Source: an uncultured Alphaproteobacteria bacterium (lineage in GTDB: Bacteria; Pseudomonadota; Alphaproteobacteria; HIMB59; GCA-002718135). Taken from it: DNA of 64,000 nt. This document shows, in pieces, positions 8,488-19,025 of this stretch. Every line of letters starts with the position of its first letter. The stretch's first letter is position 1. Below the pieces are notes generated by a model that worked only from the letters and a program-made list of their open reading frames with translations, was not told the origin of the DNA and made no database searches. The position numbers were made by a program, and so were the translations under genes. The stretch spans positions 24,111 through 88,110 of the forward strand of contig CACBAT010000006.1 in assembly GCA_902537325.1 (NCBI GenBank), in the 5' to 3' direction.

Positions 8488-10353
8488 ATGGACAATAAAT
8501 TTGATGTAATTGTAATTGGTGGGGGGCATGCAGGTGTGGAAGCGGCATGCTCATCTGCAAGAACTGGATCAAAAACAGCCTTAATTACTCATAAAGTTAA
8601 TAAAATAGGGGAAATGTCGTGCAACCCTGCAATTGGAGGTCTTGGAAAAGGCCATCTTGTAAAGGAAATAGATGCTTTAGATGGGATAATGGCCAAAGCT
8701 ACAGACAGATCCTGTATTCAGTTTAGAATGTTAAACTCCAGCAGAGGTGCTGCTGTAAGGGGTCCAAGGGCTCAAACAGACCGAATTTTATATAAAAATG
8801 CTATAAATGAGCTCGTATCTGATCAAAAAAATCTTCAAATTATTGAAGGATCAGTAGAAGATTTAATTATTTCTAAAAATCAGGTATTAGGAGTTGTTTT
8901 AGGTGATAACAAAAAGATATTTTCCAAATCTGTAGTTTTAACTACAGGTACTTTTTTACAAGGGTTAATAAGAATAGGCTCTCAAAAAAAAGAAGCGGGA
9001 AGAGTTGGTGATAAACCCTCATTAAAGCTTGCAAAAAGGCTTAAAGAGCTAAAGTTTTCAATAGGCAGATTGAAAACAGGAACACCCCCAAGATTACTCA
9101 AAAAAACTATAAATTTCAATGATTTAGACGAACAACACCCAGATAAAAAGCCCGTTCCATTTTCTTTTATCAACAGAGATATCAACATTCCTCAAATATC
9201 TTGTTTTATTACTCATACTAATAAAAATACCCATGAAATAATTGAACAGAACCTGAGCCTATCACCAATGTATTCAGGAGAAATACAATCAATGGGAGCT
9301 AGGTATTGCCCATCTATTGAAGATAAAATTCATAAATTTAAAAATAAGCCCTCACACCAGATATTTCTTGAGCCAGAAGGATTAGATAGTGATTTAATAT
9401 ATCCAAACGGAATATCTTCTTCGCTTCCAACCGAAATTCAAGAGCAATTTGTTAAAACAATTAAAGGTTTAGAGAATGTTACAATTACACAGCCTGCTTA
9501 TGCCATTGAATATGATTTTGTTGATCCACAAGAGCTAACACACACACTTGAAACAAAAAAAATTAAAAATTTATTTTTTGCAGGACAAATAAATGGAACA
9601 ACTGGATACGAAGAAGCAGCGGCACAAGGTATTATGGCTGGGATAAATGCATCGCTTAAAACAACATCTAATAAAGAATTTATAATACCAAGATCCTCCG
9701 GATATATAGGTGTTTTGATAGATGATTTGGTTACAAAAGGAACTAAAGAACCATACAGAATGTTTACTTCAAGGTCTGAATATAGACTTTTACTTCGTGC
9801 TGATAATGCAGATTTAAGACTTACACCTCTTGGAATTGATACAGGGTGTGTTGATATAGATAGGCAAAGAGAATTTGAAAAAAAATCTAGAAGGATCAAA
9901 GAAGGGTTTAAGTTTGTTAAAAACCATAAATTCTCACCAGATGCACTTCTAAAAAAAGGGATAAAAATTAACAAAGATGGAAAGAAAAGAAATGTCATAG
10001 ATCTTTTGTCGTTTTCTAATATTACAACCACTAAGCTCAAAAAAATACTTCCTGAATTATGTGATTTAGAAGACGATGTAATAGAACAAATAGAAATTGA
10101 AGCTAAGTACGCAGGCTATCTTGATAGACAAAGAATGGATATACAAGATTTTGAAAAAGAAGAAAGTTTAACAATTCCAAAATCAACGAATTATAAACTA
10201 GTTGGCAGCTTATCTAATGAGATAGTAGAAAAATTAACGAAAATTAAACCGCCTACACTTGGAGCAGCATCAAGAATATCAGGCGTAACACCAGCAGCCA
10301 CCATAGCCCTTCTTAGATATATAAAAAAAAATAAAAATAAAAAAGCAGCATAA
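8488..10353 (+). CDS. mnmG: tRNA uridine-5-carboxymethylaminomethyl modification enzyme (FAD)
   Basis: 621 residues from the ATG at 8488 ([16 protein letters not shown]), chosen over a GTG 12 bases upstream that overlaps the parS-like site. The FAD-binding GGGHAG is at residues 11-16, followed by [22 protein letters not shown] (about 47-68), the MnmG hallmark with the catalytic Cys. [12 protein letters not shown] (about 371-382) and the C-terminal helical domain with [14 protein letters not shown] are intact. It partners with MnmE in wobble-uridine modification. Length is typical. rsmG follows after one base. Confidence 0.95.
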   Translation: MDNKFDVIVIGGGHAGVEAACSSARTGSKTALITHKVNKIGEMSCNPAIGGLGKGHLVKEIDALDGIMAKATDRSCIQFRMLNSSRGAAVRGPRAQTDRILYKNAINELVSDQKNLQIIEGSVEDLIISKNQVLGVVLGDNKKIFSKSVVLTTGTFLQGLIRIGSQKKEAGRVGDKPSLKLAKRLKELKFSIGRLKTGTPPRLLKKTINFNDLDEQHPDKKPVPFSFINRDINIPQISCFITHTNKNTHEIIEQNLSLSPMYSGEIQSMGARYCPSIEDKIHKFKNKPSHQIFLEPEGLDSDLIYPNGISSSLPTEIQEQFVKTIKGLENVTITQPAYAIEYDFVDPQELTHTLETKKIKNLFFAGQINGTTGYEEAAAQGIMAGINASLKTTSNKEFIIPRSSGYIGVLIDDLVTKGTKEPYRMFTSRSEYRLLLRADNADLRLTPLGIDTGCVDIDRQREFEKKSRRIKEGFKFVKNHKFSPDALLKKGIKINKDGKKRNVIDLLSFSNITTTKLKKILPELCDLEDDVIEQIEIEAKYAGYLDRQRMDIQDFEKEESLTIPKSTNYKLVGSLSNEIVEKLTKIKPPTLGAASRISGVTPAATIALLRYIKKNKNKKAA

Positions 10354-10354
10354 T

Positions 10355-10960
10355 TTGGATAAATACGCTGTAATAAAAAAATATAATCTTAGCAGAAAGC
10401 AAATTGATTTAATTGATAGCTACATACTCAAGTTAACAAAAAGTAACCAAATACATAATTTGGTAGGGCCCTCTACAATTGATGCTGCTTGGGATAGACA
10501 TATCAATGACTCATTACAATTGTCTGAATTTATTTTGAAAAAAAATGCATCAATAATAGATCTTGGTACTGGTGCGGGGTTGCCAGGGGTGATCTTACGT
10601 ATTTTTGGGCATTCAAATATATTGTTGATTGACTCAAAGATGAAAAAAATTAATTTTGTTAAAGAATTTGCAAAAGAGCATAATCTAGAGATAAAAACTA
10701 TTTGTACAAGAGTTGAAAAAATCAAAAATCAAAAATTTGACTTTATTATTTGCCGAGCCTTTGCCCCATTAGCAAAATTATTAGATTATTCACGGTTTTT
10801 TACAAAAAAAAATACATCACTTCTTTTTCTAAAAGGAAGAAATGTTAAGAAAGAAATACATGATGCAAAAAAGTCCTTTAGCTTTGAATACAATCTTTAT
10901 CCAAGTCAAAGTGAGGGCGATGGACATGTTTTAAAAATAAATAAATATAAAAAACTGTGA
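10355..10960 (+). CDS. rsmG: 16S rRNA (guanine527-N7)-methyltransferase
   Basis: 201 residues from a TTG start at 10355, one base after the mnmG stop. The family motif NLVGPSTIDAAWDRHINDSLQL (about 34-55) and SAM-binding IIDLGTGAGLPGVIL (about 66-80) are clear, followed by FDFIICRAFAPL (about 128-139). The enzyme methylates G527 of 16S rRNA. No ATG gives the normal N-terminus, so TTG initiation after the mnmG stop, probably by coupling, is the best reading. It overlaps parA by 4 bp. Confidence 0.92.
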   Translation: MDKYAVIKKYNLSRKQIDLIDSYILKLTKSNQIHNLVGPSTIDAAWDRHINDSLQLSEFILKKNASIIDLGTGAGLPGVILRIFGHSNILLIDSKMKKINFVKEFAKEHNLEIKTICTRVEKIKNQKFDFIICRAFAPLAKLLDYSRFFTKKNTSLLFLKGRNVKKEIHDAKKSFSFEYNLYPSQSEGDGHVLKINKYKKL

Positions 10961-11730
10961 AAAAAATTATTTCTATTTCTAATCAAAAGGGCGGTGTTGG
11001 CAAAACCACAACCACAATTAACTTAGCCACTTCATTAGCAGCAGTAAAAAAAAATGTTTTAATTGTCGATGCTGACCCTCAAGGCAATGCTAGCACAGGA
11101 CTTGGTTTGACTTATAAAGATAGAAAGCCATCTATCTATGAAATGATTCATGAAAAGAAACTTCTTTCAGAAGGAATAAAAGAAACACTAATTCCTGGTC
11201 TAAAAATAATTGGAGCAAATACAGACCTAGCTGCAGCAGAAGTAGAGTTGACAAATTTTGAAAACAGAGAGTTTGTATTTAAATCAATTTTTGATGAAAT
11301 TAATAATTTCGATTTTATTTTTATAGACTGTCCACCCGCACTTGGTTTGCTAACTATCAATTCATTAGTAGCATCCGACACTACATTAATCCCTCTTCAG
11401 TCAGAGTTTTTTGCTTTAGAGGGCCTTTCAGCTCTTATGCAAACAATTAAATTAATTCAACAAAACTATAACAGGGATCTTCAAATTGAAGGAATATTAT
11501 TAACAATGTTGGATAAAAGAAACTCACTAAGCTCTTTAGTTGAAAAAGATGTAAGGCAACATTTTGGTGATCAAGTATACAAAACAACTATTCCAAGAAA
11601 TGTTAAGATATCTGAAGCCCCAAGCCATGGTAAACCAGCATTAGTGTACGATACACAAGCTGCAGGCTCTTTGGCTTATATTGAGCTTGCAAAAGAAGTA
11701 ATTTTAAATCAAAATAAAAACTATGAATAA
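10957..11730 (+). CDS. parA: chromosome partitioning ATPase ParA
   Basis: 257 residues with a deviant Walker A box at the N-terminus, NQKGGVGKTTTTINLA (about 8-23), the A' motif DADPQGNAS (about 39-47) and Walker B FIDCPPALG (about 122-130). Chromosomal ParA (Soj) forms nucleoid-bound dimers that draw ParB-parS complexes apart. The start is probably GTG, overlapping rsmG by 4 bases, and the end overlaps parB by 8 bases, so all three should be co-translated. Two parS-like sites lie upstream. Confidence 0.95.
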   Translation: MKKIISISNQKGGVGKTTTTINLATSLAAVKKNVLIVDADPQGNASTGLGLTYKDRKPSIYEMIHEKKLLSEGIKETLIPGLKIIGANTDLAAAEVELTNFENREFVFKSIFDEINNFDFIFIDCPPALGLLTINSLVASDTTLIPLQSEFFALEGLSALMQTIKLIQQNYNRDLQIEGILLTMLDKRNSLSSLVEKDVRQHFGDQVYKTTIPRNVKISEAPSHGKPALVYDTQAAGSLAYIELAKEVILNQNKNYE

Positions 11731-12562
11731 AGAAAGTAAACTAGGTATGGGTTTAGGGGCGCTTCTATCTACGCCTGATAATATAAGCAAAGATAAAAAC
11801 AGTATTCAAAAAATCAACATATCTCAAATAATACCCAACCCATCTCAACCAAGAAAAAATTTTAAAAATGAAGAGCTTAAAGAGCTTTCTACATCGATAA
11901 AAAACCAAGGTTTAATTCAGCCAATAATTGTCAAACCAATATCTGATAATCAATTCCAAATTATTGCAGGTGAAAGAAGATGGAGAGCATGCCAATTAAA
12001 CGGCATGCATGAAGTAGATTGTGTAATCAAAAATCTTGATGAAATAAATGTATTAGAAGCAGCTTTAATTGAAAATATTCAACGAGAAGATTTAAATGTT
12101 ATTGAGGAGGCAGTTGCTTATAAGGGATTAATCAAAATTAAAAAAATTAACAATGAAAGCCTTTCAAAACTAATAGGAAAAAGTCCGAGCCATGTCTCAA
12201 ATATATTACGTCTTTTAGAATTAGACAAAGAAATACAAGAAATGGTTATAAACGGTGATTTATCAATGGGCCATGCCAGAGCCCTTATAGGCGTCCCTGA
12301 TGCTATAAAAAAAGCAAAAGAGATAATTGAAAAGAAGCTAAGCGTAAGACAGGTTGAAAAAATAACATCTGAATTTAAAAAAAATAAAACAAACAAAATA
12401 TCAAAAGACCCAAACATTGTTGATCTTGAAAAAGAACTTTCTGATAAAATAGGGCTTAAGACATCTATACAATTTAATGAAAATGGATCGTCTGGATCTC
12501 TAACACTATATTATTCTGATCTAAATCAATTAGATGATTTAATGAAAAGACTTAAGAAATAG
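11723..12562 (+). CDS. parB: chromosome partitioning protein ParB
   Basis: 279 residues. After the N-terminal MGLGALL segment (ParA-interacting), the CTP-binding ParB/Srx domain includes NPSQPRKNF (about 39-47) and the GERRWRAC arginine patch (about 83-90), then ENIQREDLN (about 115-123). A helix-turn-helix region GKSPSHVSNILRLL (about 152-165) reads parS, and a C-terminal dimerisation domain ends the protein. It acts as a CTP-dependent clamp loading at parS. Its 3' end overlaps the convergent holA gene by 11 bases. Confidence 0.95.
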   Translation: MNKESKLGMGLGALLSTPDNISKDKNSIQKINISQIIPNPSQPRKNFKNEELKELSTSIKNQGLIQPIIVKPISDNQFQIIAGERRWRACQLNGMHEVDCVIKNLDEINVLEAALIENIQREDLNVIEEAVAYKGLIKIKKINNESLSKLIGKSPSHVSNILRLLELDKEIQEMVINGDLSMGHARALIGVPDAIKKAKEIIEKKLSVRQVEKITSEFKKNKTNKISKDPNIVDLEKELSDKIGLKTSIQFNENGSSGSLTLYYSDLNQLDDLMKRLKK

Positions 12563-13496
12563 CAATACTTTTTATTTTAAGGAGAAATCGGAGACCATAT
12601 ATTAAAGACAAACCACTTTCTTTTCTCAGAACAGTTTCAGTGGTTAATAGTAGTCTTAGCAGCATTTTTTTCTTTTCTGAATTATATTTTTTATAAAGAT
12701 CAATTAAGTAATCCTTTTCTTTAAACAGATAGACAGGTATCTTTTTATTGTACTCATTTACATTTTCACAATCTATAATAAGTTGACATAAAGACCTACA
12801 ATAATAATAAAATTCGTTTACATCTAGTGTGGTTTTTATTTTTTCCCTATAAATACTTACTATTTCTTTATTTTTTTTAAATAAACTAAAGAAGACCTTT
12901 TCTTTTCCTGAGTCATCAATTGTTAAAAGCTTTTTAATATTAATTAGACTGATGTCATTTTTTTCGATTAGCGAAATTTTATTTAAACTATTTTCAAGAA
13001 AAGCATATTTGTTATCAAGTTTTTCAATGAGCTCCCAATATAAATCTTTTTCTATTTTAAAATTAGATGACTTTAAAAATTCATTAAATATTTTTATTTT
13101 TGAATTTTTATCTAACTCATAACAATCTATTAAACAGCAATCCTCATCTTTTAAAAAAATGCTCTTAATTTTTTTTAATTTTTGAGTGTTTTCTTGAACA
13201 AAAATAAATACATTAGACGACATTCTGTGATTGTTTAGTGTCTTGTCACTAAACTCTTTAAAACCTTTTATTAAATATATTTTTTTATCTTCAAATAGCC
13301 CTGCTTCGATAATTAAGTTATTTATAGAATTAATTTTTGTTACTGTAATTATTTCTTTTTCTTGATATTTTTCAATAATTGTACCAGTTATTTTTTGGAT
13401 AAGAGTTGATTCATTCCCACTAACTAGATAAAATTTTTTATTTGGTTTAAAGTCTTTGTTTAATATTATGTCAAGCGGCCCTAATCTCATTGGCAT
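12552..13496 (-). CDS. holA: DNA polymerase III delta subunit
   Basis: 314 residues recognisable as the clamp-loader delta subunit by FYLVSGNESTLIQKITGTII near residue 22, YLIKGFKEF (about 94-102), the alternating helix/strand layout of a degenerate AAA+ fold, and its position directly after lptE in the leuS-lptE-holA operon that is standard in proteobacteria. Delta opens the beta sliding clamp. The sequence is highly diverged and lysine-rich, so context carries part of the call. It overlaps lptE by 10 bases. Confidence 0.85.
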   Translation of the reverse strand: MPMRLGPLDIILNKDFKPNKKFYLVSGNESTLIQKITGTIIEKYQEKEIITVTKINSINNLIIEAGLFEDKKIYLIKGFKEFSDKTLNNHRMSSNVFIFVQENTQKLKKIKSIFLKDEDCCLIDCYELDKNSKIKIFNEFLKSSNFKIEKDLYWELIEKLDNKYAFLENSLNKISLIEKNDISLINIKKLLTIDDSGKEKVFFSLFKKNKEIVSIYREKIKTTLDVNEFYYYCRSLCQLIIDCENVNEYNKKIPVYLFKEKDYLIDLYKKYNSEKKKMLLRLLLTTETVLRKESGLSLIYGLRFLLKIKSIAIS

Positions 13497-13972
13497 TTAT
13501 TTACATTAACGCTTGATAAAAAAGATACAAATTGATTTATATTATCTCTAATTGACAATTCATATTTTTTTTCTAGTGAGGCATCAGTCCCATAATTATA
13601 ACCAGCAGATTTTGGTATGATTGAAAAACTAGATAAAATTACCTTTTTATAAACTTCACAACCTTCTTCATCTAATACTAGAGAATAAGTAAATCTTAAT
13701 TCATAATCAAGATTAGAAGTTGCTTGATTCTTTTCAACAGATCTCTTAATCTTTTTTTCTTCAACATTGACTAAGAGAATATACTTGTTGCTTTTTGGTT
13801 TCCCAAAAACACTTGGAATGTAAGATTTTAAAAAGGCAAAATTTTTTCCAGAGGTACTAACTATGGTTTTTTCATAAAGAGGATTTGTGTAGTCCTCATT
13901 ATTATCATATACAAAATTTAAATTGCTACATGAATACACAATTAAAGATAGAATAAGAATTGTCTTTTTCAC
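13487..13972 (-). CDS. lptE: LPS-assembly lipoprotein LptE-like
   Basis: 161 residues with a lipoprotein signal: hydrophobic start ([10 protein letters not shown]) and Cys at residue 15 as the lipidation site. The mature part has the beta-rich LptE pattern ([16 protein letters not shown], then a long C-terminal helix). LptE plugs the LptD barrel that inserts LPS into the outer membrane. Sequence similarity within LptE is weak, so the placement between leuS and holA is the stronger evidence. It overlaps leuS by 4 bases. Confidence 0.75.
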   Translation of the reverse strand: MKKTILILSLIVYSCSNLNFVYDNNEDYTNPLYEKTIVSTSGKNFAFLKSYIPSVFGKPKSNKYILLVNVEEKKIKRSVEKNQATSNLDYELRFTYSLVLDEEGCEVYKKVILSSFSIIPKSAGYNYGTDASLEKKYELSIRDNINQFVSFLSSVNVNKCQ

Positions 13973-16482
13973 TTTACTACCAGGTTTACTATTTTACCAG
14001 GGACATATATTTCTCTAACTATTTCTTTTCCTAATAAATTTTTCTTAACCCTTTCATTTCTTTTAATAGTTTCCATTACACCATCTTTTTCAAGGTTAGA
14101 GTCAATTTCAATTATTTCTTTCGTTTTGCCATTAATTTGTATTGCCAGCTTAAGATTTAATTCTGACTTTATTTCTTCGACTGGCCACTCTTGATTTATA
14201 CAGAGAGAGTTATCTCCAACATTCGACCAAATTTCTTCACTAATATGTGGTATAAAAGGTTGTAATATTAGGGACAGTTTTGCTAAAGACCACTTAAAAT
14301 TTTCTTTTGATAGTCTGTATTTAGATAACCCATCACTAAGCGTATTTACAAATTCATAAATTTTTGCAACTGATTTATTAAATTGAAAAGCTTCAATCGT
14401 ATTAGATACTTCATTAATAATTTTTTTTAAAGCCTCTATTGTTCTAGAGTCATTTGGGTTTTTTGTCTCATAATTTTTGAATTTCTCTACCAGTTCGTAT
14501 AATTTATTTATAAATTTATAGGAGGCTGCAATACCTGTATCAGTCCATTGTAAATCTCTCTCCGGCGGACTATCTGATAACATAAACCACCTTGCGGTAT
14601 CTGCTCCGTATGAATCAATTATGTCGTTTGGATCAACAACATTTCTTTTTGATTTGCTCATTTTTTCAATTTTCCCTGTTTCTACATTTGAACCATTTTT
14701 ATCTATAAATTTATTACCAACTCTTTCTATATCTCTTGGCTCAACCCATTCACCACTATTATTTTTGTATGTTATGTGAGTAACCATTCCTTGAGTAAAC
14801 AAACCCTTAAATGGTTCGTCTAGATTAAAATAATTAAGATCTCTAAGAGCTTTTGTAAAAAACCTAGAATATAAAAGGTGTAATATAGCATGCTCAATAC
14901 CACCTATATATTGATCAACAGGCAACCAATAATCTATATCGCTTCTTTCAAAAGGTTCTTTAAGCCTAGAATTACAATATCGAAAATAATACCATGAAGA
15001 CTCAAAAAAAGTGTCAAAGGTATCTGTTTCTCTATAAGCCTTCATTCCTGTTTTTTTACATTTAGTTTCTTTCCACTCCGAAATATTTCTTAATGCACTT
15101 GAAGACTCGGTAAAGTTTTTAATTTCAGGCAGTTTCACAGGGAGCTCATCATCTTCCACCGCTAATATCTTGCCATCCTCCCTATAAATTATAGGTATAG
15201 GACATCCCCAAAATCTCTGCCTTGAAACCCCCCAATCTCGTAGTTTAAAATTAATTTTTTTTCTTCCAATATTTTTAATTTCAATTTCTTTAATTATTTT
15301 ATCTTTTGCTTCTTCAATTTTTAGTCCATTCAGAAAATTTGAATTTATAATAATTCCATCTTGTGTGAAAGCTTCATTTGTTATTTTTAAATCCTTTTCA
15401 TCAATGTTTATGGGTTTTACAACAGGTATTATTTCAATATTGTATTCGTTTGCAAAATCTAAATCACGTTGATCATGTGCTGGGCACCCAAAAATTGCAC
15501 CTAATCCATATTCCTGAAGTACAAAATTAGCTACAAAAATTGGCAGTTTCTTTCCATTTATAAACGGGTGATCTACATACATATTTGTTTTGAAGCCTTT
15601 TTTAATTTTTTCTGAATTAATACCCTCACACTCTTTAATAAAATTATTTAAATCATTATTTTGTTTTAAGATTTTTTTAGTTAATTCATGTTCTGTTGAA
15701 ATTGCCAAGAAAGTTGCCCCAAAAATAGTATCGGGACGCGTCGTAAAAACTGTAATTGATGTATCTTGACCTGAAACTTTAAAATCTATTTCAGATCCAA
15801 CTGACTTACCTATCCAATTGGATTGCATAATTTTTACTTTGTTCGGCCAATTTTTTAAACTATCCAAATCACTCAACAACTCATCTGAATATTTACTGAT
15901 TTTTAAAAACCATTGAGATAGTTTTTTCTTTTCTACAACAGCTCCAGATCTCCAACCCCTTCCATCAATTACTTGCTCATTTGCAAGAACCGTTTTGTCT
16001 ACAGGATCCCAATTTACCTCAGCTTCTTTTTTATAAGCTAAACCCGCGTTAAACATATCAATAAAAAACTTTTGTTCGTGTTTGTAGTATTCTGGATGAC
16101 AAGTGGCAATTTCTCTTTTCCAATCTAAAGACAAGCCCATGCGCAATAATTGATTTTTCATTGTTTTTATATTTTGGTACGTCCATTTTTCAGGATGTTT
16201 TTTTTCCACCAAAGCCGCATTTTCTGCTGGTAAACCAAAAGCGTCCCACCCCATGGGATGTAATACATTGTATCCCTTCATTTTTTTATATCTAGCAACA
16301 ACATCTCCTAGAGTATAATTTCTTACATGACCCATATGAATTTTTCCAGATGGATATGGAAACATTTCCAAAACATAGTACTTTTTTTTGTTTACATCTT
16401 TTATAGTTTCAAAAACTTTTAGTTTGGACCACAAATCCTGCCATTTTTTTTCAACTACTTTATGATTGTATCTTGATGACAC
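13969..16482 (-). CDS. leuS: leucyl-tRNA synthetase
   Basis: 837 residues, class I synthetase. The HIGH-type motif is in [16 protein letters not shown] (about 41-56), the editing (CP1) domain has [13 protein letters not shown] (about 246-258), and [12 protein letters not shown] (about 608-619) is the KMSKS loop. The [12 protein letters not shown] block (about 79-90) and the C-terminal anticodon-binding and tail domains are present. It charges tRNA-Leu and hydrolyses mischarged products. Length is normal. It is followed by lptE-holA in one leftward operon, with the DUF3576 gene 3 bp upstream. Confidence 0.96.
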   Translation of the reverse strand: MSSRYNHKVVEKKWQDLWSKLKVFETIKDVNKKKYYVLEMFPYPSGKIHMGHVRNYTLGDVVARYKKMKGYNVLHPMGWDAFGLPAENAALVEKKHPEKWTYQNIKTMKNQLLRMGLSLDWKREIATCHPEYYKHEQKFFIDMFNAGLAYKKEAEVNWDPVDKTVLANEQVIDGRGWRSGAVVEKKKLSQWFLKISKYSDELLSDLDSLKNWPNKVKIMQSNWIGKSVGSEIDFKVSGQDTSITVFTTRPDTIFGATFLAISTEHELTKKILKQNNDLNNFIKECEGINSEKIKKGFKTNMYVDHPFINGKKLPIFVANFVLQEYGLGAIFGCPAHDQRDLDFANEYNIEIIPVVKPINIDEKDLKITNEAFTQDGIIINSNFLNGLKIEEAKDKIIKEIEIKNIGRKKINFKLRDWGVSRQRFWGCPIPIIYREDGKILAVEDDELPVKLPEIKNFTESSSALRNISEWKETKCKKTGMKAYRETDTFDTFFESSWYYFRYCNSRLKEPFERSDIDYWLPVDQYIGGIEHAILHLLYSRFFTKALRDLNYFNLDEPFKGLFTQGMVTHITYKNNSGEWVEPRDIERVGNKFIDKNGSNVETGKIEKMSKSKRNVVDPNDIIDSYGADTARWFMLSDSPPERDLQWTDTGIAASYKFINKLYELVEKFKNYETKNPNDSRTIEALKKIINEVSNTIEAFQFNKSVAKIYEFVNTLSDGLSKYRLSKENFKWSLAKLSLILQPFIPHISEEIWSNVGDNSLCINQEWPVEEIKSELNLKLAIQINGKTKEIIEIDSNLEKDGVMETIKRNERVKKNLLGKEIVREIYVPGKIVNLVVK

Positions 16483-16485
16483 GAT

Positions 16486-17091
16486 TTAACTTGATTCTAA
16501 TCTTATTTTTTTTGCTTTATTTAAAATAGCATTTTCAATTTTTATATTACTCTCTTCATCTATTTTCTTATTAACCCATATTGAACCTTCAAATTCTTGA
16601 CAAAAGGATGTTACTTTCAAGTTTTCAGTGTTAAGTTTTTTTCCAGTTATAAAAATGTTCAGTTTACATCTCTCGTTTTTATTTTCATTTGTTGAGTACC
16701 AATCTGTGATAATTGTGCCACCAACAGGATCAGTAGAACTTAAAGGCATAAAATTTATAGTCTCTAGAGCACCTCTCCATAAAAATATATTTACAGGCAT
16801 AGCGACAGAAGCAGATATATCATTACCCTGCTTTTTACCCCCAAGCATACCATTGAAAGATAAACCACCTTTGCCCAACATACCACCACCACTCTGTAGC
16901 CTTGTCTCAGCATCTTTCATAGCCAGGTCCATATCTAACGCGGAATTAAATTTTGTGCCGGATCTTTCAATTATTGAGTTTCTAGTTTGAGCCTTAGACC
17001 AAAGCTCTTCCATCTCCTCTTCGCTTTTATCACTGTTGCATGAAAATAGAAAAAAAACAGGCAATATTAATATTAATCTTACAATAAACAT
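16486..17091 (-). CDS. DUF3576 family lipoprotein
   Basis: 201 residues with a lipoprotein signal peptide (RLILILPVFFLFSC, Cys at about 18). The body contains FLWRGALETINFMPLSSTDPVGGTIITDWY (about 102-131), the conserved core of DUF3576, a family found upstream of leuS across alphaproteobacteria. Function is unknown; a role in outer-membrane biogenesis is guessed from its co-occurrence with lptE. A glycine-rich loop at about 87-110 may be disordered. The gene is probably the first of the leuS operon; the porin terminator lies just upstream. Confidence 0.8.
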   Translation of the reverse strand: MFIVRLILILPVFFLFSCNSDKSEEEMEELWSKAQTRNSIIERSGTKFNSALDMDLAMKDAETRLQSGGGMLGKGGLSFNGMLGGKKQGNDISASVAMPVNIFLWRGALETINFMPLSSTDPVGGTIITDWYSTNENKNERCKLNIFITGKKLNTENLKVTSFCQEFEGSIWVNKKIDEESNIKIENAILNKAKKIRLESS

Positions 17092-17132
17092 GAAACTCTA
17101 ATTATTGTATTGAGAACTAAATGTAAAACATA

Positions 17133-17167
17133 AAAAAAAAACGGCACTCGTTAAAGCGCCGTTTTTT
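17133..17167 (-). terminator. rho-independent terminator of the porin gene
   Basis: ACGGC and GCCGT arms separated by a 12-nt loop are flanked by an A-run on the left (17132-17140) and a T-run on the right (17162-17166). Read on the minus strand the stem is followed by a U-run, about 20 nt after the porin stop codon. It is the clearest intrinsic terminator in the window. Its symmetry could also allow some function on the plus strand. Confidence 0.8.
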
Positions 17168-17186
17168 AAAGATATAAAATCTTTTA

Positions 17187-18230
17187 TTAGAATGACATGT
17201 TAGCACCGATATACCATGCAGATCCATCATCAGTAGACTGACCTTCGTCAGTTGCTTCTACAGTAGTGTAACCTAAAATCGCAGTTACACCTGATGCTAC
17301 AGCATAAGATACACTTGCAGAAGTTGAGTCTACAGTATCCTCATTTCCACCAGTTGAACCGATAGCATTATCTGTTGCTGCACCATTAGCAATACCAACA
17401 TTAAATGTTAGATCGCCAGATACATATTTAACACCAGCTTTAACAACATCACCCTTCATTTCGTCAGATCCGTTATCACTTATACCAGCGTCATCACCAT
17501 CAGCAAAACCAACAGCAACTGTTAAATCGCCAGTTACAGCACTTAAACCTACGTGGAAACCAGTAGTGTCATTACCTGAAGCTGAAGAGTTCAATCTTGA
17601 ACCTTGAGTTTCTGAATAACCAGCACCAATAGTTACAGCTGAATCACCCATATCAGTTACATAAGTTGCACCAATCGCAAAGTGACTATCAGTTCTGTAA
17701 GTAGTAGTTGCAGCTTCACCATTGTCAGTTGAAGCTGATACAGACATTGATAAACCATCAGCTACGAAATCCGCAGCAGTGTGGTATTCAACACCTAATG
17801 CAGTTGAATCAGTTGCAAAATCTAAATCTGTTGATGCAGTGTTTGATGATGTAACAGTTACACCCTCAGCACCAGCAGATGAAGGAACAGATACTGCGTG
17901 TGAAGCAGAAGCGTTACCAGCATTAAGAATATCAAGCTTAGAGCCATCAGTAAATGCTAAAGTAAATCCAGCATCATAATCTTCTTTTGTGTTTTCATCC
18001 ATTACTTTAAAGCTAGATGAAATAGTCATACCACCATCAGTAGTTTCAGAAAGAGATACAGTAAAGTTGTTATCATTTTTCTGAGCATTAGTATCTGTTC
18101 CACCTGTTGGTGAATCAAATTCCACACCTGTTTGGTGATTACCACTCATAGTAGCTGTTACAGCTTCAGCAACTGAAGCAGCACCCAGTGTAGAAACTAG
18201 AGCAGTTCCCATTAATAGTTCTTTTTTCAT
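17187..18230 (-). CDS. outer membrane porin
   Basis: 347 residues with a signal peptide ending AASVAEA-V (about 1-23) and a mature chain of alternating short strands rich in Gly, Ser, Thr, Asp and Ala, ending in YIGANMSF with the C-terminal Phe needed for outer-membrane assembly. This is the general alphaproteobacterial porin pattern, a trimeric diffusion channel. It is acidic and far less AT-rich in codon use than its neighbours, and it has a strong Shine-Dalgarno sequence (AAGGAG 6 bases before ATG), a promoter-like pair and a strong terminator: all signs of very high expression. Solute selectivity cannot be told. Confidence 0.88.
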   Translation of the reverse strand: MKKELLMGTALVSTLGAASVAEAVTATMSGNHQTGVEFDSPTGGTDTNAQKNDNNFTVSLSETTDGGMTISSSFKVMDENTKEDYDAGFTLAFTDGSKLDILNAGNASASHAVSVPSSAGAEGVTVTSSNTASTDLDFATDSTALGVEYHTAADFVADGLSMSVSASTDNGEAATTTYRTDSHFAIGATYVTDMGDSAVTIGAGYSETQGSRLNSSASGNDTTGFHVGLSAVTGDLTVAVGFADGDDAGISDNGSDEMKGDVVKAGVKYVSGDLTFNVGIANGAATDNAIGSTGGNEDTVDSTSASVSYAVASGVTAILGYTTVEATDEGQSTDDGSAWYIGANMSF

Positions 18231-18240
18231 AATTACTCCT

Positions 18241-18323
18241 TTTGAGTTAATGAATATTCATTAAATACAAGCAACAAGCCTGTATTAAGAATATCTAATA
18301 TTTAAAAATTGAATAAATTTCAA
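18241..18323 (-). promoter_or_regulatory. porin promoter and structured 5' leader
   Basis: On the minus strand TTGAAA (18323-18318) and TATTAG (18300-18295) are 17 bases apart, a good sigma-70 type pair. Downstream, the leader holds a perfect 18-bp palindrome TTAATGAATATTCATTAA at 18247-18264 and an inverted repeat AATACA / TGTATT (18264-18269 and 18281-18286). The strong ribosome site AAGGAG follows at about 18237-18242. The palindrome may be an operator or an mRNA-stabilising element. Confidence 0.45.
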
Positions 18324-18358
18324 AAAAAGCATAATGAATTATTATGTTTTTTAAAACA

Positions 18359-18378
18359 ATGTTGTTTTTTTACAACAT
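18359..18378. promoter_or_regulatory. inverted repeat before yggS
   Basis: ATGTTGT, six T residues and ACAACAT form a 7-bp perfect stem, ending 8 bases before the yggS ATG. It lies in the divergent gap between the porin and yggS. It may be a repressor site or a hairpin over the yggS initiation region; no conventional Shine-Dalgarno sequence precedes yggS. Confidence 0.35.
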
Positions 18379-18386
18379 ACTGAATT

Positions 18387-19025
18387 ATGTTTGATATAAA
18401 AAAATACAATGAAATTAACGATTATTTAAAAAAAACAAGCAATTCCGCCAAAATAATCGCAATATCTAAAAATCACCCATACGAAAGTGTATTAGAAGCA
18501 ATAAATTTCGGGGTTTTTAGATTTGGGGAAAACAGGGTTCAAGAGGCGCAGGATAAATTCAAACAAATTAAGCAAAGTAATCCAAAAATTGAACTACACT
18601 TAACAGGCCCACTACAATCAAACAAAGTCAAAACAGCAATTTCTTTGTTTGATGTCTTTCACACTCTAGATAGAGAAAAAATAGCTAGAGAGTTTGCAAA
18701 AAATAGGGTTTTATTATCAAATAAAAAAATCTTTCTTCAAATTAATATCGGAAAGGAAAAAACAAAAAGTGGCATATTCCCTGAAGAAGCAAAGGATTTT
18801 TTGTTTTTTTTACAAAATGAAATGAAGCTAATTATTAGTGGTTTGATGTGTATTCCACCTATTGATGAAAACCCAATGTATCATTTTAATAAATTGAAAA
18901 TTCTAGCAAATGAAAATAAAATTAAAGAACTGAGTATTGGTATGAGTGATGATTATGAACAGGCTCTAAAATTTAACCCAAGCTATATTAGACTTGGAAC
19001 AATTCTATTTGGAAAAAGGTCATGA
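18387..19025 (+). CDS. yggS: YggS/PROSC family PLP homeostasis protein
   Basis: 212 residues, TIM-barrel fold of alanine-racemase type. AISKNHP (about 25-31) contains the PLP-binding Lys, RFGENRVQEAQDK (about 47-59) is the family signature, and LSIGMSDDYEQAL (about 186-198) and IRLGTILFG (about 202-210) close the phosphate-binding site. The usual second-strand VSK(T/Y) is ISK here. It has no catalytic reaction known; it buffers free PLP. It overlaps the next gene by 4 bases. Confidence 0.92.
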   Translation: MFDIKKYNEINDYLKKTSNSAKIIAISKNHPYESVLEAINFGVFRFGENRVQEAQDKFKQIKQSNPKIELHLTGPLQSNKVKTAISLFDVFHTLDREKIAREFAKNRVLLSNKKIFLQINIGKEKTKSGIFPEEAKDFLFFLQNEMKLIISGLMCIPPIDENPMYHFNKLKILANENKIKELSIGMSDDYEQALKFNPSYIRLGTILFGKRS

